Assembly (NCBI RefSeq): GCF_001280595.1
Contig: NZ_LITU01000060.1
Coordinates: forward strand, 59,407 to 93,087
From: Paenibacillus xylanivorans
GTDB taxonomy: Bacteria; Bacillota; Bacilli; Paenibacillales; Paenibacillaceae
Reading direction: 5' to 3'
Length of the DNA stretch: 33,681 nucleotides
Part shown: positions 9,158 to 14,846 of the stretch, piece by piece
Layout of the letters: each line of letters begins with the position of its first letter
Numbering within the stretch: position 1 is the first letter of the stretch
Made by a program: the position numbers and the translations under genes
The notes under the pieces: generated by a model
What the model was told of the DNA's origin: nothing
The model's database searches: none
Seen by the model: the letters and a program-made list of their open reading frames with translations, nothing else

Positions 9158-9929
9158 AGTTCCGGTAGTGATGGTTGCGGAGGAAATTACGGTGGCATTT
9201 GGCGGTTTTGTTGCAGTCAAAGGCATGAATCTAAAGCTGCATGAACATGATCTTCATTTTCTAATCGGCCCGAATGGTGCGGGGAAAACGACAATGCTGG
9301 ATGTCATCTGTGGCAAAACCAAGCCTGTGTCCGGTACGGTGAAGATGGCGGATGGTGCGGATCTGACACGTCTGAAGGAGCACCAGATTGTTCGGAAAGG
9401 GGTAGGCCGCAAGTTCCAGGCTCCCTCAATCTTTGCTGGTCTGACCGTGCAGGAGAATCTGACGCTGGCTGCGGAGACTTGTCGTTCTCCTTTACAGGCT
9501 CTAGGTATTCAGCGGTATGCGAAAATAAGTCCGGCCATGGAGCAGATTACGCTCCAGATTGGTCTGCAGGACCGTGTGGACGCGTGTGCAGGAGCGCTAT
9601 CCCATGGGGAGAAGCAGTGGCTTGAGATTGGCATGTTGCTGCTGCAGGAACCTCGTGTATTACTGCTGGATGAACCGGCAGCGGGGATGACGGACGAAGA
9701 AACACATAAGACGGGCCGTCTCCTGCAGGAGATTGCGCGGGAAAGGTCTGTTGTGGTAGTGGAGCATGATATGGAGTTTGTTCGCGAGTTTGCAGCCAAA
9801 GTGACAGTGATGCATGAAGGGAAGTTGCTAAAGGAAGGTACGATGGCGGAAGTGCAGGAAGATCCAAGAGTGGCTGAAGTGTACCTGGGCAAAAGGAGGG
9901 CTGACGATGCTGTCGTTGCAACGAATTGA
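9120..9929 (+). CDS. urtD: Urea ABC transporter ATP-binding protein UrtD
   Basis: A 269-residue ABC ATPase of the LivG type. Walker A GPNGAGKT is at residues 50-57, the signature is the UrtD-typical LSHGEKQWLEIGM rather than LSGGQ, and Walker B is VLLLDEPAAGM followed by VVVVEHDMEFV. The start is taken as the ATG at 9120 because GGAGAGGAGAGG ends 6 bases upstream; a TTG at 9114 is possible. The gene begins 38 bases inside urtC and its end overlaps urtE by 23 bases, so translation is coupled along the operon. Confidence 0.94.
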   Translation: MFQSVRKNLKSTEVPVVMVAEEITVAFGGFVAVKGMNLKLHEHDLHFLIGPNGAGKTTMLDVICGKTKPVSGTVKMADGADLTRLKEHQIVRKGVGRKFQAPSIFAGLTVQENLTLAAETCRSPLQALGIQRYAKISPAMEQITLQIGLQDRVDACAGALSHGEKQWLEIGMLLLQEPRVLLLDEPAAGMTDEETHKTGRLLQEIARERSVVVVEHDMEFVREFAAKVTVMHEGKLLKEGTMAEVQEDPRVAEVYLGKRRADDAVVATN

Positions 9930-10602
9930 GTCTGGTTATGGGGGGAGTAATGTGCTGCGCAGCGTTAATCTGGATGTCCAGCCAGGTCAGGTGGTATGCC
10001 TGATGGGGCGCAATGGTGTAGGGAAAACCACCTTGATGAAGACGTTGATGGGGCTTCTTAAAACGCGGAAGGGAAGTATTCAATGGAAAGGTCAGGAACT
10101 ATCCACCCACGACCCGGCCAAGCGGGCCAGGGCGGGAATTGGATATGTGCCACAGGGACGGGAAATCTTCCCGCAGCTTACGGTAAAAGAAAATCTGTTG
10201 CTGGGTCTGGAGACAAGTAGCTCAGGGGTGAAGACGTTCCCGGAGGATGTGCTGGCGATGTTTCCAGTGCTTGCGACAATGTATGGACGGCAGGGTGGTG
10301 ATCTGAGTGGTGGGCAGCAGCAGCAGCTGGCATTTGCCCGGGCATTGGCTTCCCGGCCCGGATTGTTGCTTCTAGATGAGCCGACAGAAGGCATTCAGCC
10401 TTCCATTGTAGAGGATATCCGGCAGGTCATTTTGCAAATTAAGGCAAAGGGTGAAATCTCCATCTTGCTGGTGGAGCAAAGCATTGATTTTGTACGCGGT
10501 GCTGCAGATTATATCTATGTAATGGACAAAGGAGCAATTGCTCTGCAAGGAACACCGCGAGAGCTCGATATGTCGCAGTTTGAGCACCATCTGTCTGTGT
10601 AG
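9907..10602 (+). CDS. urtE: Urea ABC transporter ATP-binding protein UrtE
   Basis: A 231-residue ABC ATPase of the LivF type, partner of UrtD. Walker A GRNGVGKT is at residues 34-41, the signature region is LSGGQQQQLAFARAL and Walker B is LLLLDEPTEGIQPSI. The ATG at 9907 has AGGAGGG 6 bases upstream and lies inside urtD. It is the last urt gene. The next gene is convergent and only 25 bases away, and no terminator hairpin is visible between them. Confidence 0.95.
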   Translation: MLSLQRIESGYGGSNVLRSVNLDVQPGQVVCLMGRNGVGKTTLMKTLMGLLKTRKGSIQWKGQELSTHDPAKRARAGIGYVPQGREIFPQLTVKENLLLGLETSSSGVKTFPEDVLAMFPVLATMYGRQGGDLSGGQQQQLAFARALASRPGLLLLDEPTEGIQPSIVEDIRQVILQIKAKGEISILLVEQSIDFVRGAADYIYVMDKGAIALQGTPRELDMSQFEHHLSV

Positions 10603-10627
10603 CTAAGAATCGTGGTGTAGGGTGAGT

Positions 10628-11281
10628 TCAGGCGTGCTTGTCCAGAATGTTGGAATACTTCGGATATAGTCTTCGGATGCAATCCGGGCAGATATCATGG
10701 GTGAATTCGGCATGAGTGTGCTTCTCCAAATAACTCTCAACAGAGTTCCAGCTGTCCTGTTCATCCTTGATTTGCTTGCAGACGGCGCAAATGGGAAGCA
10801 GTCCGCGTAAAGTGCGTACTTCTGACAGGGCCTTCTTCAATTGGCGTTCTGTCTGTTTCTGTTCGGTAACATCCGTGTGTGCAATCAGTGCAAGATCAGA
10901 CAGCAGGGATGGGTCGGCCTGAATCAATGGGGTGAGTTCCAGACGGAACCACCGTTGTTCGTTGTGGACAGTTTGAACGGAGATGTCATATGTATGACTG
11001 TCTTTAAAAGGTGCAGTGATACTTTTTAACTCCTGAACAATCCTCGCATTCTTTGTTTTCTCCTCGCGTAATGTCCGCTCCTCTATAAGATGAAGGTAAT
11101 GAGGTGGTTCAAGTGTTGTTCTGAAGGTGCTTGATGTGTTCGGTTTGGGAAGCAGTTGTCCGAGTCCCTGTTGCCAAGCCGTATTGCAGCTGCGGATGAT
11201 CCAATTGTGGTCGACGATGATAAGCTGGTGTTGCATGGACTGGAACGATAATCTCTCCAGATCGGATATTAAGTACCTCAT
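10628..11281 (-). CDS. Stand-alone PAS protein with C-terminal four-cysteine module
   Basis: A 217-residue protein with no signal peptide or membrane segment. Residues about 13-145 look like a PAS fold (QLIIVDHNWIIRSCNTAW at the start, RWFRLELTPLI and LIAHTDVTEQKQTERQL at the end). A short helix leads to a C-terminal module LPICAVCKQIKDEQDSW ... HDICPDCIRRLYP, with Cys165, Cys168, Cys198 and Cys201 arranged C-x2-C-x29-C-x2-C, probably a zinc or redox site. This module is known at the end of PAS and response-regulator proteins, but here there is no kinase, cyclase or DNA-binding output. The start has AAGGAGGAG upstream. It lies 27 bases after the small HTH gene on the same strand and probably acts with it. 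Ligand and partner are unknown. Confidence 0.8.
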   Translation of the reverse strand: MRYLISDLERLSFQSMQHQLIIVDHNWIIRSCNTAWQQGLGQLLPKPNTSSTFRTTLEPPHYLHLIEERTLREEKTKNARIVQELKSITAPFKDSHTYDISVQTVHNEQRWFRLELTPLIQADPSLLSDLALIAHTDVTEQKQTERQLKKALSEVRTLRGLLPICAVCKQIKDEQDSWNSVESYLEKHTHAEFTHDICPDCIRRLYPKYSNILDKHA

Positions 11282-11308
11282 GAAATGAGCTCCTCCTTGG
11301 CAGAAATC

Positions 11309-11512
11309 TTACCTTAAATCATCTGGAATTCCCAAAATGTCTGCGACCTGGTTCCTGAACCGGGTTGCTTTGCGTGTGCCGTGAATGAGATTGGACAGAC
11401 GGTATGGCGGAATGTCATATTGTTCGCAAAATGTCTTTTGGTCGACCTGGAGTTCGGTTAGTCGTCGTTTAATGGCCCATCCGAATGGAGTCACAGGTTT
11501 CTTCTTGTTCAA
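11309..11512 (-). CDS. Small helix-turn-helix protein
   Basis: A 67-residue basic protein that is little more than one helix-turn-helix: WAIKRRLTELQVDQKTFCEQ followed by DIPPYRLSNLIHGTRKATRF. It fits the minimal Cro-like XRE family. The start is TTG at 11512 with AGGGGTG about 8 bases upstream; there is no in-frame ATG. It is the first gene of a two-gene unit with the PAS protein. The promoter at 11596-11624 has an inverted-repeat element in its spacer and a second copy upstream, so autoregulation is a plausible inference. Confidence 0.78.
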   Translation of the reverse strand: MNKKKPVTPFGWAIKRRLTELQVDQKTFCEQYDIPPYRLSNLIHGTRKATRFRNQVADILGIPDDLR

Positions 11513-11595
11513 AAGGGTTCACCCCTCTGTTGGAATGTAGTGTTCAGCTGGGTATTCTTGGTGTAGAATATATAGAAATACGAGCTGTATGATTT

Positions 11596-11624
11596 ATTAT
11601 ATACGTATTTACGTCATCTAACAA
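11596..11624 (-). promoter_or_regulatory. Promoter of the HTH/PAS unit
   Basis: On the minus strand TTGTTA (11624-11619) and a perfect TATAAT (11601-11596) are separated by 17 bases. The spacer contains CGTAAATACGT, the core of an inverted repeat whose other copy lies at 11657-11677. A repressor bound here would block the promoter directly. Confidence 0.7.
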
Positions 11625-11677
11625 TTAAAAAAGACGGAAATAAGTGTATTTTAATATGTTAAATGGCGTAAATACGT
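11603..11677. repeat. 21-bp inverted repeat pair (putative paired operators)
   Basis: The 21-bp element at 11657-11677 (TGTTAAATGGCG then TAAATACGT) recurs inverted at 11603-11623 with 19 of 21 positions identical; the 11-bp core CGTAAATACGT is perfect. The copies are 33 bases apart, centre to centre 54. One lies within the HTH/PAS promoter spacer and the other upstream of it. Confidence 0.7.
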
Positions 11678-11702
11678 TAAATAGACAAAATAAATGATAT
11701 AA

Positions 11703-11742
11703 GAAACACGCCAGCAATGAGGTTGCGGCGTGTTTTTTGTAT
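11703..11742. terminator. Intrinsic terminator after ureF2
   Basis: AACACGCC-GCAA (11705-11717, one bulged A) pairs with TTGC-GGCGTGTT (11723-11734). The T run is stronger on the plus strand (TTTTTTGTATTTT), but the minus strand also gives TTTCTTATAT after the stem. It probably ends the minus-strand ureF2 transcript, since no plus-strand gene lies upstream. Confidence 0.65.
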
Positions 11743-11791
11743 TTTACTGTATGAGGAGGCGGGTTGTATGAAGGGGAAAGGGGGTAGAAGA

Positions 11792-12493
11792 TTAGGCTCT
11801 GTATGCGTGAAGCCCTGCACCAAGCATGTGAAAGCTCGGGAACAACGTTTTCATGGACATTGAGGTTGGTTGTGCCGGTCCATCCGCAGCGGAGGCGCTG
11901 ACGGTATGCCATTCATGCTCCAGGTCTGCGGTGAGGCGAACCAACAGGTCCTGTGTTGTATCGGAATTGAGGGGGATAACTTTGGAGGCTTCGGTTATGC
12001 AGGCACTCATGGCTGAATGCAGATAACCAAGGACCGCCTCCTCGACAGGGATTTCAAGGTGGTGGTTAATCCAGGCGTGAACAGTGGAGAGGCAGCCAAC
12101 GGATTCATACTTAGCCAGGGTTTGTTCGAGATGGCTAAAATCAATCCAGGGGTGGAGTGCACGAGCCAGCTTAATCAGTCGTTTGCCCATTGTGGAGGCA
12201 TGTTCTCTGAGATTGACTGGGGTCCGCTGGACATGGACGAGCTTGTCGATGAGGGCTGTACGCCACGCGTCATTGTGATCTGCGGCGGTGTATATGCCTT
12301 TAATCGCCATGCCTTCCAGACGCACGATGCTGGGGTGCAACTGGCAGCGCATGAATGATTCGAGATCTTCAGCGCTACGAATGGTACCTTCAGCGATATG
12401 GGCATCCATTCCGAAGGAATGGGTGAAGCCGCCAACCTGTATAGAGGAATCAAGCAGTTTGACGTAATCGAGCAGCTTATTCCCACGGTTCAC
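11792..12493 (-). CDS. Second, stand-alone UreF paralogue (ureF2)
   Basis: A 233-residue protein similar to the UreF at 2334-3032 from end to end: LLDYVKLLDSSIQVGGFTHS against LLRYVQLLDSALPIGGFSHS, RLEGMAIKGIY against RLDGLAIKGVY, and VQRTPVNLREHASTMGKRLI against AQRTPRELRESGHKMGKRLL. It differs in losing the conserved proline before GGF and in ending at LGAGLHAYRA, about 11 residues short of the conserved C-terminus. The start is GTG at 12493 because GTAGGAGGCG lies 7 bases upstream; an ATG at 12538 would sit inside a nitrogen box. No other urease gene is adjacent. Its promoter resembles that of ureA and a perfect GlnR/TnrA box lies in its leader, so a nitrogen-linked role is likely. Whether it replaces, modulates or competes with UreF is unknown. 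Confidence 0.88.
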   Translation of the reverse strand: MNRGNKLLDYVKLLDSSIQVGGFTHSFGMDAHIAEGTIRSAEDLESFMRCQLHPSIVRLEGMAIKGIYTAADHNDAWRTALIDKLVHVQRTPVNLREHASTMGKRLIKLARALHPWIDFSHLEQTLAKYESVGCLSTVHAWINHHLEIPVEEAVLGYLHSAMSACITEASKVIPLNSDTTQDLLVRLTADLEHEWHTVSASAADGPAQPTSMSMKTLFPSFHMLGAGLHAYRA

Positions 12494-12520
12494 AATCTTT
12501 CGCCTCCTACGTTCGTTAAA

Positions 12521-12537
12521 TGTTATGTTAAATAACA
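12521..12537. promoter_or_regulatory. Perfect GlnR/TnrA box in the ureF2 leader
   Basis: TGTTATGTTAAATAACA matches TGTNAN7TNACA at every fixed position and sits in a 23-bp palindrome (AAATGTTAT at 12518-12526, ATAACATTT at 12532-12540). It lies about 50-66 bases after the predicted start site and 11 bases before the ribosome site, where bound protein could block elongation. Confidence 0.75.
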
Positions 12538-12584
12538 TTTATACTCCTTTTTGGTTCGTTTTATGTTTGTAAATCCGAATTATA

Positions 12585-12622
12585 TGATATATATATTCAC
12601 ATAAATATCCGCTTTTTGTCAA
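12585..12622 (-). promoter_or_regulatory. ureF2 promoter with near-consensus GlnR/TnrA box
   Basis: On the minus strand TTGACA (12622-12617) is followed after 17 bases by TGAATA (12599-12594). A 17-bp box at 12585-12601, minus-strand TGTGAATATATATATCA, has one mismatch to TGTNAN7TNACA and covers the -10. It matches the ureA box at 14 of 17 positions and begins 15 bases after the -35 hexamer, against 14 bases at ureA. The region is AT-rich, which weakens the near match. Confidence 0.6.
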
Positions 12623-12637
12623 TAGTTTCTTGTTTTT

Positions 12638-12688
12638 TTAAATAGTAAAACTATTTAATGTTATTTTATATAACTTTGTAAGTTATAT
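12638..12688. repeat. Two tandem 21-bp palindromes upstream of ureF2
   Basis: TTAAATAGT-aaa-ACTATTTAA (12638-12658) and ATATAACTT-tgt-AAGTTATAT (12668-12688) each have perfect 9-bp arms and a 3-base centre. Their centres are exactly 30 bp apart and fall near -61 and -91 of the predicted ureF2 start. From 12689 to 12856 no gene or further clear site is seen. Confidence 0.6.
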
Positions 12689-12856
12689 TATTCTAAGATG
12701 ATTTGAAGGGTGGTAATACAAATAAAGTAGAGTAATCAGCCTGATCGGGTATAAAAACGAGATCAAATTTAATCATATGCGCTTCGTAGGAGAAAATGAC
12801 GAGATTATACGATTTATGGAAGGAAAGCGCAGTTAAAATGATATTAAGAAAAATGC

Positions 12857-12885
12857 TTTACTTTTAAACATGAACCGGGTATAAT
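12857..12885 (+). promoter_or_regulatory. Promoter of tRNA-Leu
   Basis: TTTACT (12857-12862) and a perfect TATAAT (12880-12885) are separated by 17 bases, placing the start about 20 bases before the tRNA. Confidence 0.75.
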
Positions 12886-12913
12886 CAATTCTGTTGCCGA
12901 TTATTTACGACAT

Positions 12914-12996
12914 GCGGTCGTGGTGGAATGGCAGACACGCTATCTTGAGGGGGTAGTGGGTTTATACCCGTGGAGGTTCGAGTCCTCTCGACCGCA
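12914..12996 (+). tRNA. tRNA-Leu (anticodon GAG)
   Basis: The acceptor stem pairs GCGGTCG (12914-12920) with CGACCGC (12989-12995), followed by discriminator A. The anticodon arm CTATC-TTGAGGG-GGTAG gives anticodon GAG (decoding CUC/CUU), and a long variable arm (TGGGTTTATACCCG) marks it as a class II leucine tRNA. The T arm GAGGTTCGAGTCCTC is intact. The CCA end is not encoded. It stands alone with its own promoter and terminator. Confidence 0.95.
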
Positions 12997-13015
12997 TCAT
13001 AAGAACGATTAAGAA

Positions 13016-13048
13016 GAAGCTTCCCATACGGGGAGCTTCTTTTTTTTG
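13016..13048 (+). terminator. Terminator of tRNA-Leu
   Basis: GAAGCTTCCC (13016-13025) pairs with GGGGAGCTTC (about 13030-13039) and is followed directly by a run of nine T. Confidence 0.9.
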
Positions 13049-13074
13049 CTTTTTTTACAGTACAAAGGGTCGGA

Positions 13075-13141
13075 CAAAAAAAAGTCATCCGTTTACCCCG
13101 GTTGCATATTCACTCTGTCTGCCGGGTTCGGATGACCTTTG
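13075..13141 (-). terminator. Terminator of the glutathione peroxidase gene
   Basis: On the minus strand GGTCATCCGAACCCGG pairs with the later CCGGGGTAAACGGATGACT across a loop of about 20 bases, followed by TTTTTTTT (13076-13083). It starts right after the stop codon at 13146. Confidence 0.85.
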
Positions 13142-13145
13142 CTTG

Positions 13146-13622
13146 TTATTTAAACAATTCTTTGATGTCTGCTTCAATTTTATCAGGTGTTGTTTTGGGA
13201 GCATACCGTTTCAGAACACGTCCATTCTGATCCACAAGGAATTTGGTGAAGTTCCATTTGATGGCTTTGGAGCCGAGTACGCCGGGTGCTTCTTTGGTAA
13301 GATGCTGGAATAGTGGGTGAGCGCTTGAACCATTCACATCGATCTTCTCAAACATCGGGAAGCTGACACCATAGTTCATCTGGCAGAACTCAGCAATATC
13401 ATCAGAAGAGCCTTTTTCCTGTGCAAACTGATTGCTTGGAAAACCAAGAACTTCAAATGGGGAGTCTTTAAACTTGTCCTGAAGTTCCTGCAGACCTTTA
13501 AATTGAGGTGTGAGGCCGCATTGGCTTGCTGTATTCACGATAAGCAGTACTTTGTCACGATAGTTGGACATTTCAATTTCCTGACCGCGAAGGGTGTTTA
13601 CTTTGTAGTCGTAGACTGACAT
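13146..13622 (-). CDS. Glutathione peroxidase-family (thioredoxin-type) peroxidase
   Basis: A 158-residue peroxidase that reduces hydrogen peroxide or organic peroxides, in bacteria of this type usually with thioredoxin. Family motifs are complete: VNTASQCGLTPQF with catalytic Cys35, LGFPSNQF with Gln65, and KWNFTKFLVD with Trp123 and Asn124. Cys80 (AEFCQMNYG) is placed like the resolving cysteine of two-cysteine members, and the cysteine of the GFPCNQF motif is serine here. The start at 13622 has GGAGGCG upstream; an earlier in-frame codon at 13637 lies within that ribosome site. It is single, with its own promoter and terminator. B. subtilis BsaA is a comparable protein. Confidence 0.94.
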   Translation of the reverse strand: MSVYDYKVNTLRGQEIEMSNYRDKVLLIVNTASQCGLTPQFKGLQELQDKFKDSPFEVLGFPSNQFAQEKGSSDDIAEFCQMNYGVSFPMFEKIDVNGSSAHPLFQHLTKEAPGVLGSKAIKWNFTKFLVDQNGRVLKRYAPKTTPDKIEADIKELFK

Positions 13623-13657
13623 GAAAATCGCCTCCATTTCGTATTCTTCTATCCTTT

Positions 13658-13686
13658 ATTATATTGATTGCAATTAAATATTGCAA
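13658..13686 (-). promoter_or_regulatory. Promoter of the glutathione peroxidase gene
   Basis: On the minus strand TTGCAA (13686-13681) and a perfect TATAAT (13663-13658) are separated by 17 bases. TTGCAA recurs in the spacer. No convincing PerR box is present. Confidence 0.75.
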
Positions 13687-13930
13687 AATTAATATCGTTT
13701 TTTTAACGCAATTTAGACCTATCGTGTATGATCTGTGAATGATTTGCTACCTAAATTTCGCTAAAGAGAGAATTAGAGAGCTTTGAAGAGATGGGTAGAG
13801 AATGGATGTGTTGTAAGCGCTATTATTGATGTGAAATGGCAAAAATCCGTCGATTCGGTGATCTGCGCAGACTTTACACCAATATGGCACGGGTGTATGA
13901 TTCATATCGTAATTCCAATTTAAATTAAAT
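13687..13930. other. Intergenic stretch without recognised gene
   Basis: AT-rich sequence between two divergent promoters. No open frame with a ribosome site is seen. TGTAAGCGCTATTA at 13812-13825 resembles a CcpA cre site with one mismatch, but it is far from either promoter and is weak evidence. Confidence 0.4.
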
Positions 13931-13959
13931 TTTACATGAAAAACGAAACAAACGATAAT
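13931..13959 (+). promoter_or_regulatory. Promoter of the riboswitch transcript
   Basis: TTTACA (13931-13936) and GATAAT (13954-13959) are separated by 17 bases. The start near 13966 lies about 30 bases before the riboswitch aptamer. Confidence 0.75.
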
Positions 13960-13995
13960 ATCGCTCTGATTAACGAATATAAAGGAACGATGTTT

Positions 13996-14156
13996 TAATC
14001 GCTGAGTTTCCATTCATTCATGGGTGGAAAACGGGGGAACCAACAGGATGAACTGTCTAGGACAGTGGGCATCCATGGGGTGAATTTTCCGGTGACAGCC
14101 GGAAATAGGGCGACTCTCGCGCCCGAATCCGTCAGCTAACCTCGTAAGCGTTAAAG
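13996..14156 (+). promoter_or_regulatory. c-di-AMP riboswitch (ydaO/yuaA type)
   Basis: The conserved blocks of the ydaO-yuaA aptamer occur in order: a P1 start ATCGCT near 13999, ACGGGGGAACCAA at 14051-14063, TGGGGTGAAT near 14078-14087, GGGCGA...GCCCGAATCCG and CAGCTAACCTCGTAAGCG ending at 14150, whose AGCG closes P1. The element binds two c-di-AMP molecules and in known cases turns expression off. A terminator follows at 14212-14254 and then a single gene, so ligand binding should favour termination before that gene. Boundaries are accurate to a few bases. The aptamer class is recognised from remembered consensus, not from a search. Confidence 0.92.
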
Positions 14157-14210
14157 GGAGAGGCAACAAGCCGTACGCTGGTTCATAGTGTCTTTTTGCT
14201 ATGGATTATT

Positions 14211-14254
14211 GAAGAAGCGTCCGGGAGGCCTTGGTCCCCCACGCTTCTTTTTTG
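14211..14254 (+). terminator. Riboswitch-controlled terminator (expression platform)
   Basis: AAGAAGCGT (14212-14220) pairs with ACGCTTCTT (14241-14249), with an inner GGG/CCC pairing, and TTTTTT follows. It lies between the c-di-AMP aptamer and the coding start at 14283, the position expected for a transcriptional off switch. Confidence 0.85.
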
Positions 14255-14282
14255 TTGTCTTTTCACGCCAAGGGAGGAACGA

Positions 14283-14681
14283 ATGATGGATAAAGAGATG
14301 ATCTTAGTGACTGCTCCAAATGAAGCAGGACGTAAATTTATCAAATTGCTGATGTACAAAAAAATGCCGTTTGCCGTTCTGACCAACAGTGCAGGGGAAG
14401 AGCGCAGGCTCCGAAGAATCGGTGTGGAGCATGTCATTCGCATGAACACGGCTGCAGCTCAGAAATGGTTTTTGCCGCAAGGCAGTGTCGGCAATGTTTT
14501 TATTTTCGAAAATAGCTTAAACCTGACCTGCCGATATTTGCAGATCTGCCGCTCCTGGACATCCAAGTCCCTATGTGTCATTACAGAACAAAGCCACCCA
14601 AAAGGGATCTATCGGGGAATGGGAGCAGACCGTATCGTATATTCCTTGAATGGGGAAGTCGGGTTTCTGCTTAATGGTTAG
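14283..14681 (+). CDS. Small Rossmann-like (RCK_N-like) protein under c-di-AMP control
   Basis: A 132-residue protein without signal peptide or membrane segment. I do not recognise it by name. Its layout is that of a TrkA-N/RCK_N Rossmann domain: strand and helix EMILVTAPNEAGRKFIKLL, second strand PFAVLTNSAGEERRLRRIG, a short VEHVIRMNTA, a central NVFIFENSLNLTCRYLQICR, and the closing MGADRIVYSLNGE, which resembles the AGADxVI end of RCK_N domains. The glycine-rich G-x-G-x-x-G loop is changed to APNEAG, so NAD or nucleotide binding is doubtful. The start has GGGAGGA upstream (14272-14278). c-di-AMP riboswitches often control potassium uptake, so a potassium-channel partner role is a reasonable but unproved guess. 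Confidence 0.75.
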   Translation: MMDKEMILVTAPNEAGRKFIKLLMYKKMPFAVLTNSAGEERRLRRIGVEHVIRMNTAAAQKWFLPQGSVGNVFIFENSLNLTCRYLQICRSWTSKSLCVITEQSHPKGIYRGMGADRIVYSLNGEVGFLLNG

Positions 14682-14702
14682 TGGCTAGTACTATTCCTGT
14701 GA

Positions 14703-14731
14703 TTGATCCGATGTAAGCTGCCTGTTATAAT
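14703..14731 (+). promoter_or_regulatory. Promoter of the HAD gene
   Basis: TTGATC (14703-14708) and a perfect TATAAT (14726-14731) with a 17-base spacer. The start would be near 14738, leaving a leader of about 110 bases. Confidence 0.7.
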
Positions 14732-14755
14732 TGAAATCATAAATAGACGGAATCT

Positions 14756-14794
14756 TGAGGAGACTCATGCATGATGGTGGGTCTTCTTTTTTAT
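14756..14794 (+). terminator. Terminator-like hairpin ahead of the HAD gene
   Basis: GAGGAGACTCA (near 14757-14767) can pair, with G-T wobbles, with TGGGTCTTCTT (about 14777-14787), followed by TTTTTT. It may simply end the transcript of the riboswitch gene, but it lies downstream of the promoter at 14703-14731, so it could also attenuate the HAD transcript. Confidence 0.55.
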
Positions 14795-14846
14795 GGTTTG
14801 GGGAATGGCAATATGAATTTCCTGTGGCTAACGAGGAGGAATAGGC

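Noticed and set aside
12659..12675. Third GlnR/TnrA-like box upstream of ureF2
   Set aside because: One mismatch in a very AT-rich stretch; it overlaps the two perfect palindromes and may be chance.
12796..12867. Possible 23-residue ORF upstream of tRNA-Leu
   Set aside because: AGGAG is only about three bases from the ATG, its end overlaps the tRNA promoter, and the peptide has no recognisable features.
13812..13825. cre-like site TGTAAGCGCTATTA
   Set aside because: It has one mismatch and lies about 120 bases from any predicted promoter, so CcpA control is not supported.
14196..14282. N-terminal extension of the RCK_N-like protein
   Set aside because: The extended frame runs through the riboswitch terminator; the ribosome site supports the start at 14283.
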